64,000 nucleotides of DNA from JAMXLJ01 sp036558745 (lineage in GTDB: Bacteria > Actinomycetota > Acidimicrobiia > IMCC26256 > JAMXLJ01), in assembly GCA_036558745.1 (NCBI GenBank), contig DATBEZ010000013.1, positions 55,239 to 119,238 on the forward strand, read 5' to 3'. A program made the position numbers and the translations under genes. Shown one piece after another: positions 42,471 to 50,975 of the stretch. Within the stretch, counting starts at the first letter, position 1. Every line of letters starts with the position of its first letter. The notes beneath the pieces are model-generated. The model was not told the origin of the DNA and did no database searches. It saw only the letters and a list, made by a program, of their open reading frames with translations.

Positions 42471-43739
42471 GTGCCGACGCGCGTGATCGTCCAGGTCCAT
42501 CCGTCGGTCGGTGACGCGGAGGCGCGTGTGCGCCGGCGGCCGATCGGACGTGACAACGACGCGTTCCAGGAGATGCTCGCGAGCCTCATGCGGTTGGCGA
42601 AGGTGCTCGACGACCTCGGCTACTGGGGCCTCTCGCACACCGAGCACCACTTCCACTCGGAAGGGCTCGAGCTCTCACCGGATCCCGGGCTCTACGACCT
42701 CTACCTCGGGCAGCACACGACGCGCCTGCACCACGGCCAGCTCGGGTTCGTGTTGCCGACGCACGACCCTATCCGCCTCGCCGAGCGGTGCTCGATGATC
42801 GACCACATGCTCCAGGGACGCTTCTTCGTCGGCCTCGCGCGCGGGTACCAGCATCGATGGGTGGACGTGCTCGGCCAACGCATGCACGCGCGCACCGCGT
42901 CGTTCGCGGACCGCGACGCCGATCTCGAGAATCGTCGCCTGTTCGCGGAGCACTTCCGTGTCATGCGCATGGCGTGGACGCAGGACCTGTTGCAGTACAA
43001 GGGCCCGTCGTACGAGGTGCCCGCTCCCTACGACGAGGGCATCGCGGCGTGGCCGCCCGCAGAGGTGACTCGGCGCTTCGGCGTGCCGGGCGAGGTCGAC
43101 GACGACGGTCGCGTCGTGGGTGTGAGCGTCGTGCCCAAGCCGTACCAGCAGCCCCATCCGCCGATCTTCCAGGGCAACTCGACGAGCGCGGGCACGGTCG
43201 AGTGGTGTGCGCGCGAAGGCATCATCCCGACGATGTTGACGACGCCCGACGACGCGGTGTTCGAGCTCGCGCGCCGGTACCGCGAGGTCGCGCTCGCGTC
43301 GGGTCACGACGTCGCGCCGGGCGAGAAGGTGGGGATCGTGCGCAGCTTCATGCTGTGCGAGCGTCCCGGCGATCTCGAGCGTCAGGCTGCGCGCCACAAC
43401 GACTTCATCTGGCGGGACTGGTACCAGTCCTTCGGGTTCCTCGAAGGGATGCGCCGCCCGGGAGAGTCGGGGCCGGTGCCGCAACCGGGCGAGACCGTCG
43501 CGTCGCGATTGCTCGAGTCCGGGATGATCGTCGGCGGCACCGTCGACGAGGTGCGGGCGCGCGTCGAGCGCATGGTCGACGCCGGCCTCGAGTACCTCGT
43601 GTGGCACCTGCCCTGGGGGATCGTGCCGGAGGCCGAGCTCGTCGACCAGCTCGGCGTGTTCGCGCAGTCCGTGATGGGTGAGCTCGACATGGTCGACGCG
43701 GCGCGTCAGGTGCTCGCGGGAAACGCTGCCGGCAGCTGA
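42471..43739 (+). CDS. Luciferase-like (LLM class) flavin monooxygenase
   Basis: 422 residues. Bacterial-luciferase-like TIM barrel: LMRLAKVLDDLGYWGLSHTEHHFHSEG, GQHTTRLHHGQLGFVLPTHDPIRLAERCSMIDHMLQGRFFVGLARGYQ, PIFQGNSTSAGTVEWCAREGI. Uses reduced FMN or F420. GTG start with a strong GAGGGAGG site. It ends 101 bases before the RiPP precursor on the same strand; it could be a tailoring enzyme of that cluster, but the gap and its wide genomic distribution make this uncertain. Confidence 0.9.
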   Translation: MPTRVIVQVHPSVGDAEARVRRRPIGRDNDAFQEMLASLMRLAKVLDDLGYWGLSHTEHHFHSEGLELSPDPGLYDLYLGQHTTRLHHGQLGFVLPTHDPIRLAERCSMIDHMLQGRFFVGLARGYQHRWVDVLGQRMHARTASFADRDADLENRRLFAEHFRVMRMAWTQDLLQYKGPSYEVPAPYDEGIAAWPPAEVTRRFGVPGEVDDDGRVVGVSVVPKPYQQPHPPIFQGNSTSAGTVEWCAREGIIPTMLTTPDDAVFELARRYREVALASGHDVAPGEKVGIVRSFMLCERPGDLERQAARHNDFIWRDWYQSFGFLEGMRRPGESGPVPQPGETVASRLLESGMIVGGTVDEVRARVERMVDAGLEYLVWHLPWGIVPEAELVDQLGVFAQSVMGELDMVDAARQVLAGNAAGS

Positions 43740-43840
43740 ATTTCGGGCCCTTGGTCCTCAACCTTCGTCCCGACCCGGTCGAGACACGACGGCTGGGTTG
43801 GGAACCGAGCAAGGAACCCGGAAGAGACAAGGAGCTGCTG

Positions 43841-44173
43841 ATGCAGGACGTGTCGCAAGCGTGGTCCAAGGTCATCGCCAAGGCGTGGTCGGACGACCAG
43901 TTCAAGAGCCAGCTGATGTCGAACCCGACGCCGATCCTCGAGCAGTACGGGCTCGGTGACGCGACCAAGGGCTACGCGGTCAAGGTGATCGAGGACCCGA
44001 ACGCGCACGCGGGTGACTGGCACATCCAGGGCCGTGGACCGAACGCGACGTACGTGGTGGCGCTGCCTCCGAAGCCGAGTGGTGAGCTCAGCGACTCGGA
44101 GCTCGAGAGCGTCGCCGGCGCGGGCTGCACGTGTTGCTGCTGCACGGGTGCGGCCAGCGGCGAGACCCTTTGA
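43841..44173 (+). CDS. NHLP-type RiPP precursor peptide with Cys-rich core
   Basis: 110 residues. Residues 1-82 resemble the nitrile-hydratase alpha-subunit leader (AWSKVIAKAWSDDQFKSQLMSNPTPILEQYGL, a WHIQG-type segment, then TYVVALPPKP). LSDSELESVAGAG at 83-95 is the usual recognition and cleavage region, so the core is C96-L110, CTCCCCTGAASGETL: five Cys, three Thr, one Ser. This is a heterocyclisable core. The ATG has an AAGGAG site; the longer frame upstream is a shadow. The TGA overlaps the TTG of the cyclodehydratase gene. No similar core is known to me. Confidence 0.92.
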   Translation: MQDVSQAWSKVIAKAWSDDQFKSQLMSNPTPILEQYGLGDATKGYAVKVIEDPNAHAGDWHIQGRGPNATYVVALPPKPSGELSDSELESVAGAGCTCCCCTGAASGETL

Positions 44174-46479
44174 CCGTCAACGCGGAGCCGGGGTGGGGAG
44201 TGGCCGCATCGTCGGCCGCTCCCCGCTTCGATCCCCGTTTCGTGGTCGAGCACGTGGAGGGCGTGGGCACATTCCTGCTCAGTGAGGACGCGTCCCTCGT
44301 GCTGACGCAGCCGGCACAGCGCGCGGTCGCGCCGCTCCTCGACGGCGTGCGCACGTCCGACGACATCGTCGCTCGGGTCGCAAGCGAGGTGTCCGCGGTC
44401 GAGGCGTACCACGCGCTCGAGCTGCTCGCGCGAGACGGATATCTCGCCGACGACGCGCCGGGTACCGACGACGGCACTGCCGCGCACTGGCGGCTCGCCG
44501 GCGTCGAGCCCTCGCGCGCGGCGTCGCGGCTCGTGACGAACGCCGTGCGCGTCATCGGGCACAGCGTCGATGCCACGTCACTCCGCGCCGCGGTGGAGCG
44601 CGCGGGCGTCGCGGTCACGGACACGACGGAAGCCGCGCTCGACGTGCTGGCGGTCGACGACTACCTCGACGCCGCGCTCGCCGAGCACAACGAGCTCGCC
44701 CTCGCGACCGGCCGGCCGTGGCTCCTCGTGAAGCCCGCGGGCGCGGTCGTCTGGATCGGCCCGCTGTTCGTCCCCGGGCAGACCGGGTGCTGGGCCTGCC
44801 TCGCCCAGCGCCTCGAGGGGAACCGGGCCATCGAGTCCTACCTCGTGCAGCAGCGCGGCGCCCCGGTGGACAATCCCGGCGCGCGCGCCCGCCATCCCGC
44901 GTCGGCGGAGATGGCCTACGCCGTCGCCGCGCAGCAGGTCGCGCACTTCGTCGCCGGTGTCGAGCCGGTGCCGCTCGCCGGCTCGGTGTGGAGCCTCGAC
45001 ACGCGCACGCTCGCGACCACCGAGCACACGCTGACCCGCCGGCCCCAGTGCCCGCGCTGTGGCGACGGCGACCTCGTCCGGCGCGTCGGCTCGTGCACGC
45101 CGGTGCTCGAGTCGCGACGGCGCGCCGACGACACTGCGCACCGCGCCGCGTCGCTCGAGGAGACCTACGAGCGCGTGCTCCCGCACGTGAGCCCGATCAC
45201 GGGTGCGGTGAAGTCGGTCGACCGCGTGTGGTCGGGGACCGGGGAGACGCTCCACGCGTACACGGCGGGTCACAACTTCGCGGTCCAGTACGACGGGCTC
45301 GCGTTCCTGCGCAAGAGCCTGCGGGTGCGCAGCGGTGGCAAGGGCCGCACCGACCTCGAGGCGCGCCTCGGCGCCATGTGCGAGGCGATCGAGCGCTACT
45401 CCGGCGTGTACCGCGGTGAGGAGGCAGTCGAGCACGGCTCTTACGAGCAGCTGGCGCCGATCGCGATCCACCCCAACGACGTGATGCTGTTCTCCGACCA
45501 CCAGCTCGACAACCGTGGCGAGCTCAACGAGCGCAACCGGCTGCACACGTTCTCGTCGCAGCTCGTCCCTCGTCGCTTCGATCCGAACGCCGCGATCGAC
45601 TGGACGCCGATCTGGTCGTTGCGCGACGGGACCCGGCGGTTGCTGCCGACGGGCATGTGCTACTTCAACTACGCGTCCTTCAAGGGCTACCGCAGCGCGA
45701 CCGACCTCTACTTCATCGCCGACTCGAACGGGCACGCAGCCGGCGCGTCCTTCGAGGACGCGGTGCTCCAGGGCTTCCTCGAGCTCGTCGAGCGCGACGC
45801 GGTGGGGATCTGGTGGTACAACCGGCTCCGTCGCCCCGCGGTGGACCTCGACTCGTTCTCGGACGCCTACATCCCGCGCATCCGCGAGCGGCTGGACGCG
45901 ATGGACCGCGACGTGTGGGCGCTCGACCTGACCAACGACGTCGGCATCCCTGTCGTGTGCGCTGCGAGCCGTCGGCGTTCGGGCTCGAGCGAGGAGCTCG
46001 TGTTCGGCTTCGGGGCACATCTCGACCCCGAGATCGCGGTCGTGCGCGCGCTCACCGAGCTCGCGCAGTTCCTCGCCAGCTTCGAGAAGTGGGGCGAGGG
46101 CCCGAACCGTTACGTCGCGTTCGACGAGGTCGCGGCGTCGTGGTGGCGCACGGCGACGCTCGAGTCGGAGCCCTACTTCCGCGCCCTCGACGGCCGCGTC
46201 GTGGTGAACGGCTCGTACGAGACCCGCGGCGACGCCGATCTGCTCGTCGAGATCGAGGAGTGCGTGCGCCGGACCGAGGCCGTCGGCATCGAGTCGTACG
46301 TGCTCGACCAGACCCGGCCCGACATCGGCGTGCCGGTCGCGAAGGTCGTCGCGCCGGGGCTCCGGCACATGTGGTCGCGCCTGGGACCCGGGCGGCTCTA
46401 CGACGTCCCCGCGAGGCTCGGGTGGGTCGACCGTCCGACTCCGGAGGAGGAGCTCAACCCGTGGGCCGTCTTCTTCTGA
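44170..46479 (+). CDS. Fused E1-like/YcaO cyclodehydratase (TOMM)
   Basis: 769 residues. The N-terminal half (about 30-330) is the ocin-ThiF/E1-like leader-binding part with a zinc tetrathiolate: Cys207-x2-Cys210 (GCWAC) and Cys294-x2-Cys297 (CPRC). The C-terminal half is YcaO, with SGGKGRTDLEARLGAMCEAIERYSG near 390-412 (ATP/Mg site) and FLELVERDA. It forms azolines from Cys, Ser or Thr. It ends in ELNPWAVFF, not the PxPxP tail common in azoline-forming YcaOs. TTG start overlapping the precursor stop is inferred from the overlap. GGAGGAGGAG near its end serves the next gene. Confidence 0.92.
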   Translation: MTVNAEPGWGVAASSAAPRFDPRFVVEHVEGVGTFLLSEDASLVLTQPAQRAVAPLLDGVRTSDDIVARVASEVSAVEAYHALELLARDGYLADDAPGTDDGTAAHWRLAGVEPSRAASRLVTNAVRVIGHSVDATSLRAAVERAGVAVTDTTEAALDVLAVDDYLDAALAEHNELALATGRPWLLVKPAGAVVWIGPLFVPGQTGCWACLAQRLEGNRAIESYLVQQRGAPVDNPGARARHPASAEMAYAVAAQQVAHFVAGVEPVPLAGSVWSLDTRTLATTEHTLTRRPQCPRCGDGDLVRRVGSCTPVLESRRRADDTAHRAASLEETYERVLPHVSPITGAVKSVDRVWSGTGETLHAYTAGHNFAVQYDGLAFLRKSLRVRSGGKGRTDLEARLGAMCEAIERYSGVYRGEEAVEHGSYEQLAPIAIHPNDVMLFSDHQLDNRGELNERNRLHTFSSQLVPRRFDPNAAIDWTPIWSLRDGTRRLLPTGMCYFNYASFKGYRSATDLYFIADSNGHAAGASFEDAVLQGFLELVERDAVGIWWYNRLRRPAVDLDSFSDAYIPRIRERLDAMDRDVWALDLTNDVGIPVVCAASRRRSGSSEELVFGFGAHLDPEIAVVRALTELAQFLASFEKWGEGPNRYVAFDEVAASWWRTATLESEPYFRALDGRVVVNGSYETRGDADLLVEIEECVRRTEAVGIESYVLDQTRPDIGVPVAKVVAPGLRHMWSRLGPGRLYDVPARLGWVDRPTPEEELNPWAVFF

Positions 46480-47870
46480 GCCCGTCGGCGCGGCCCGCGC
46501 GCCGCGTGCGGATCGCGGCGGAGATCGCCGTCGGCGACGACGGCGGGGTGACGTTGCGCGGTCGGGGTACCCGCGTGGCCGCGCTCGGACGCGTGCCCGA
46601 CGAGCGGCGCGCCCTGCTCGACGCGTTCGTCGCGGACGATGGGGTGGCCGATGCCGAGCTCGACGTGCTGCTGGCTGCACCGCAGGACCGCTACTTCGTC
46701 GGCGTTCTCGCACGACGCGGGTTCCTGACCGTCGACCTCGTCGACGGCGACGACGTCGTTGCGACGATCGCGGTACCGGACCTGCCGGACGAACCGACCC
46801 TCGTCCCCGCGCGTGTCGCGCTGTCGCCCCACGTGTTGATCCGCACGGACGACGGTGTCCTCGTACTGGAGTCGTCGATCGACGCCTCCCGTCGCGACGA
46901 GATCAGTGGCGCCTTCGCCGGCGCGTTGCTCACGCTCGCGGCGCCGAAGCCGGCGGCCACCTCCGGCCTGCCTGCGGCGTGGGCGGAACCGCTCGTGCGT
47001 TCCGGGATCCTGGTGGACGCGGACCGAGAGCCGGTTCCCGCGGTGGATCCGGTCACCCGCTGGGACTTCCACGACCAGCTGCTGCACTCGCGCAGCCGGC
47101 TCTGGTGCGGCGCGGCGCGTCCGTACGGCGCGACCTATCGCCTGCGCGGCGGCATGGATCCGCTCCCGGCCCGCTCGCTCCCGGCGTGGGCGCCCGGCCC
47201 GGCGATCGACCTTCCCATCCCGGACCTCGCGTCGCGGACGCACACCGACCCGGGCCTGACCGCGGTCATGGAGGCGCGCCGGTCGCGGCGCGACTTCGGT
47301 CCGCTCGACGTCGACCAGCTCGGCGAGCTCCTGTTCCGGGTTGCCCGAGCGCGCGGCGTCCGTCCGCATGCGAGCGGCGACGAGATCGACAAGCCCGTGC
47401 CCGCGGGCGGAGCGCTCCACGAGCTGGAGCTGTACCCGCTCGTGGTCGCGTGTCGCGGCATCGACCCCGGCCTGTACCACTACGAACCGTTCGATCACGA
47501 GCTCCACCGGGTGGACGGGTGCGCGGACGAGATCGCGAGCGCGCTCGCCGGTGTCGCCCGCGACACCGCGATGCTCGCCGCGGACGCGCCGCTCGGTGTG
47601 TGCCTGCTCATCGCCGCGCGCTTCGGCCGGTTGCAGTTCAAGTACTCGTCGATGGCGTACGCGGCGGTCCTCAAGAACGTCGGTGTGCTGTACGAGGCGC
47701 TCTACCTCGTGGCCGAGGCGATGGGCCTCGCCGCGTGCGCGCTCGGCGGTGGCGACACGGGCCTCTTCGCCCGCGCAACCGGAGCGGATCCGTGGGACGA
47801 GGGCTCGGTCGGCGAGTTCCTCGTCGGCGCGCGCGCCGAGGAGGGCGAGCAGGAGGGCCGGCATGGCTGA
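46461..47870 (+). CDS. SagB-type azoline dehydrogenase
   Basis: 469 residues. The first about 190 residues are a family-specific N-terminal region; the C-terminal nitroreductase-like domain (about 255-465) has MEARRSRRDFGPLDVDQLGELLFR (FMN binding), PSAGGLH-like PAGGALHELELYPLV, GLYHYEPFDHELHRV, FKYSSMAYAAVLKNVGVLYEALYLVAEAMGLAACALGGGD. It should oxidise azolines to azoles with FMN. GTG start 46461, 19 bases inside the YcaO gene, with the strong GGAGGAGGAG site just upstream. Confidence 0.9.
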   Translation: MGRLLLSPSARPARRVRIAAEIAVGDDGGVTLRGRGTRVAALGRVPDERRALLDAFVADDGVADAELDVLLAAPQDRYFVGVLARRGFLTVDLVDGDDVVATIAVPDLPDEPTLVPARVALSPHVLIRTDDGVLVLESSIDASRRDEISGAFAGALLTLAAPKPAATSGLPAAWAEPLVRSGILVDADREPVPAVDPVTRWDFHDQLLHSRSRLWCGAARPYGATYRLRGGMDPLPARSLPAWAPGPAIDLPIPDLASRTHTDPGLTAVMEARRSRRDFGPLDVDQLGELLFRVARARGVRPHASGDEIDKPVPAGGALHELELYPLVVACRGIDPGLYHYEPFDHELHRVDGCADEIASALAGVARDTAMLAADAPLGVCLLIAARFGRLQFKYSSMAYAAVLKNVGVLYEALYLVAEAMGLAACALGGGDTGLFARATGADPWDEGSVGEFLVGARAEEGEQEGRHG

Positions 47871-48771
47871 CCCGACGTCGGGCGCGCCGACCCAGGCACC
47901 CGACGCACCCGCGGCGCCCCCGGCCGCGCCCGCGGTGCCCGAACGCGGCGCGCCCGCACCCGCGAGCGGGTCGCGTCCTCCCGCGGACGAGGGTCGTTCG
48001 GAGCTCTCGCCCGACCAGCTCAACCGGGTCCTGACCCTCATCCGACCGCGCGTGTGGGTGGTGCTCGCGGGCCTGCTCGTGCTCGTCGCGGTGGCGACGG
48101 TGTGGGGCTTCGTCGGGCGGGTGCAGACCACGATCGGGTCGCAGGGCGTGGTGGTGCGCGGGGGCGGGCTCGTGCGCGTGCAGGCGCCGGTGACCGGGCA
48201 GATCGTGACGCTGCGCGCCGCGATGGGACGACACGTCGGGGTCGGTGACGTGCTCGCCGAAGTCCTCACGCCGGACGGCGCGCGCGTGCCGGTCGTCGCG
48301 CACGACGCGGGCACGGTCGTCAGCCTCTCCGCGCAGAGCTTCGCGGTCGTCGACCGTGGGGCGCTCCTCGCCGCGATCGAGCCCAGCGGTGGCACGACGG
48401 ACGTCGTCGTGTTCGTCCCGCTGCGCCAACGTCCCGAGCTGCGCGTCGGCCAGGACGTGCGCGTGCACATCAACGACGTGCTCGCCTCCGAGCTCGGCTA
48501 CGTGAGGGGACGCGTCGCGTCGATCGGTGCGTACCCCGTCGGCCCGGGCGCGATCGAGCAGCTGGTCGGGACCAACGCGCTGACGAGCGTGCTGCTCGGC
48601 AAGCAGCCGATGATCGAGGTCCAGGTCGCGCTCAGGACCGACCGGCACACCCGCAGCGGGTTCGCGTGGTCGTCGCGTGCCGGCGGCAACCTACCCGTCG
48701 ACGGTGGGCAGCTCGTCGACGGCGACATCGTGGTGCAGAGCCAGTCCCTCGTCCGGATGCTCTTCCCGTAG
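47863..48771 (+). CDS. NHLM-type HlyD membrane-fusion protein
   Basis: 302 residues. A Pro/Ala-rich cytoplasmic tail, one transmembrane helix near 65-88 (WVVLAGLLVLVAVATVWGFVG), then a lipoyl-like hairpin (VRVQAPVTGQIVTLRAAMGRHVGVGDVLAEVLTPDG) and beta-barrel (VVVFVPLRQRPELRVGQDVRVHIND). This is the layout of NHLM bacteriocin-system secretion proteins, which bridge the ABC exporter to the outside. ATG overlaps the dehydrogenase stop by 8 bases. Confidence 0.9.
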   Translation: MADPTSGAPTQAPDAPAAPPAAPAVPERGAPAPASGSRPPADEGRSELSPDQLNRVLTLIRPRVWVVLAGLLVLVAVATVWGFVGRVQTTIGSQGVVVRGGGLVRVQAPVTGQIVTLRAAMGRHVGVGDVLAEVLTPDGARVPVVAHDAGTVVSLSAQSFAVVDRGALLAAIEPSGGTTDVVVFVPLRQRPELRVGQDVRVHINDVLASELGYVRGRVASIGAYPVGPGAIEQLVGTNALTSVLLGKQPMIEVQVALRTDRHTRSGFAWSSRAGGNLPVDGGQLVDGDIVVQSQSLVRMLFP

Positions 48772-48778
48772 GCGAATC

Positions 48779-50974
48779 GTGGCCGCCGTGACCGCCACCG
48801 AGCACGATCACGCCCGGACGCGGGCGTCGCGTCGCGTCCCCACCGTGCTCCAGATGGAGGAGGCGGAGTGCGGCGCGGCATCGCTCGCGATGGTCCTCGC
48901 CTCCTACGGGCGCTACGTGCCGCTCGAGCAGCTGCGGACCGAGTGCGGTGTGTCGCGCGACGGCGCGAACGCGGCCGGCCTCCTCCGCGCGGCGCGCGCC
49001 TACGGCCTCGACGCGCACGGGTACCGCAAGGACGTCGGCGAGCTGCGCGACCAGCACCTCCCCGCGATCGTGTTCTGGAACGCGAACCACTTCGTCGTGG
49101 TCGAGCGCTTCCGCGGCGACCAGGTGCACCTCAACGATCCGGCGGTCGGACACCGCGTCGTCACCGACCGGGAGTTCCGTGAGGCGTACTCGGGCATCGT
49201 GCTCACCTTCGAGCCCGGCCCGGAATTCCGAGCCGGCGGTGCACGTTCGAGCTTCGCGCGGTCGCTGGGCGGCGTCGTGCGCGGCTCGCGCAGCGGGCTC
49301 GTGGCGGCGGTGCTCGCCGGCATCGGGCTCGCGGTCCCGACGGTGCTGGTCGCGATGTTCTCGCAGCTCTTCGTCGACGAGGTGCTCGTCGCGAACAACG
49401 ACCACTGGGTCGTCCCGCTCCTCGGCGGCATGGCGTTCACGCTCGTCGTGCTCGCGGCGCTGACGTACCTGCAGCAGTACGTGCTGGTGCGACTGCAGGT
49501 CGATCTCGCGCTGCGGTCGTCGAGCCGCTTCCTCTGGCACCTCCTGCGGCTGCCGACCGAGTTCTTCGCCCAGCGCTTCGTCGGCGGACTCGTGACGCGG
49601 TTGCAGATGAACGACGACATCGCGACGCTGCTGTCGGGCCAGCTCGCGACCGCGTTCATCGGCCTCGTGACCCTCGTCGTGTTCGTCGTGGTGATGCTCT
49701 TCTACAGCCTCGTGCTCACCGCGGTCGGCGTGGGCATCGCGGTGCTGAACCTCGTCGTGCTCCGGCTCGTCGCCCGCCGCCGCATCGACGCGAACAACCT
49801 CCTCCAGCACGAGCAGGTCCGTCTCGACGGCGCCGCGTTCGGCGGGATCAACATCATCGAGAGCCTGAAGGCGGAGGGCGCCGAATCGGACTACTTCGCC
49901 CGGTGGGCCGGCTTCCAGACCCACGCGGTCAACGCGGGCCAGTCGGTCGGACGGCTGACGGCGACGTTGACGGTCTCGCCGGCCACGCTGTCGGCGTTCA
50001 ACTCCGTCGTCGTGCTCGTGGTCGGCGCGGTGCTCGTCATCGACGGGTCGCTCAGCATCGGCGCGCTGGTCGCGTTCACGACGCTCATGGCCTCGTTCCT
50101 GCTCCCGATCTCCAATCTCGTCACCCTGGCCACCCAGCTGCAGACCGCGCGCGGCGACATGGCCCAGATCGAGGACGTCCTGAACTACGAGCCGGACCGC
50201 CGGCTCACGATGACCGAGCAGGCGCGACCCCGCACCGACGAGCCGCTCCGCAAGCTCGAAGGCTTCGTCGAGCTCGACGACGTGACGTTCGGGTACACGC
50301 CGCACGCTCCGCCACTCGTGCAGGGACTGTCGGTGACCCTGCGGCCGGGCTCACGCGTCGCGCTCATCGGCGCGACCGGCAGTGGCAAGTCCACGGTCGG
50401 GCGCCTGGTGACCGGGCTGTACGCGCCGTGGTCGGGGTCGGTGCGCTTCGACGGTCGCGAGCGGACCGAGATCGCGCACGAGGTCATGACGAACTCGCTC
50501 GCGGCCGTCGACCAGGACATCTACCTGTTCGAGGGCACCGTGATGGAGAACCTCACGCTGTGGGACCCCACCGTCGACGAGGAGGCGGTGATGCGCGCGA
50601 TCGACGACGCGTGCATACGCGAGGTGATCATGCAGCGACCTGGCGGTCTGCACGCGCCGGTCGCGGAGAACGGCCGTGACTACAGCGGTGGCGAACGACA
50701 GCGCCTCGAGATCGCGCGCGCCCTCGCGCTCGACCCGTCGATCCTGGTGCTCGACGAGGCGACCAGCGCGCTCGACGCGGGCACGGAGCTCACGATCGAC
50801 CGCAACATTCGCCGGCGCGGCTGCACCTGCCTGATCATCGCCCACCGTCTCAGCACGATCCGCGACTCCGACGAGATCATCGTGCTGGACCGCGGATCCG
50901 TGGTGGAGCGGGGCACGCACGACGAGCTCATGGCGCTTCGCGGCAGGTACGCCGAGCTCGTGGGCCGGGGCTGA
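48779..50974 (+). CDS. NHLM C39-peptidase ABC transporter
   Basis: 731 residues. N-terminal C39 protease with catalytic Cys31 (QMEEAECGAASLAMVLASYG), His104 (NANHFVVV) and Asp120 (LNDP); then six transmembrane segments (about 160-430); then an ATPase with Walker A GATGSGKS, signature YSGGERQRLEIARAL and Walker B ILVLDEATSALD. It should cleave the NHLP leader at the GA/GG-like site (VAGAG) and export the modified core. GTG start 48779; a second GTG lies 9 bases on. Confidence 0.94.
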   Translation: MAAVTATEHDHARTRASRRVPTVLQMEEAECGAASLAMVLASYGRYVPLEQLRTECGVSRDGANAAGLLRAARAYGLDAHGYRKDVGELRDQHLPAIVFWNANHFVVVERFRGDQVHLNDPAVGHRVVTDREFREAYSGIVLTFEPGPEFRAGGARSSFARSLGGVVRGSRSGLVAAVLAGIGLAVPTVLVAMFSQLFVDEVLVANNDHWVVPLLGGMAFTLVVLAALTYLQQYVLVRLQVDLALRSSSRFLWHLLRLPTEFFAQRFVGGLVTRLQMNDDIATLLSGQLATAFIGLVTLVVFVVVMLFYSLVLTAVGVGIAVLNLVVLRLVARRRIDANNLLQHEQVRLDGAAFGGINIIESLKAEGAESDYFARWAGFQTHAVNAGQSVGRLTATLTVSPATLSAFNSVVVLVVGAVLVIDGSLSIGALVAFTTLMASFLLPISNLVTLATQLQTARGDMAQIEDVLNYEPDRRLTMTEQARPRTDEPLRKLEGFVELDDVTFGYTPHAPPLVQGLSVTLRPGSRVALIGATGSGKSTVGRLVTGLYAPWSGSVRFDGRERTEIAHEVMTNSLAAVDQDIYLFEGTVMENLTLWDPTVDEEAVMRAIDDACIREVIMQRPGGLHAPVAENGRDYSGGERQRLEIARALALDPSILVLDEATSALDAGTELTIDRNIRRRGCTCLIIAHRLSTIRDSDEIIVLDRGSVVERGTHDELMALRGRYAELVGRG

Positions 50975-50975
50975 G

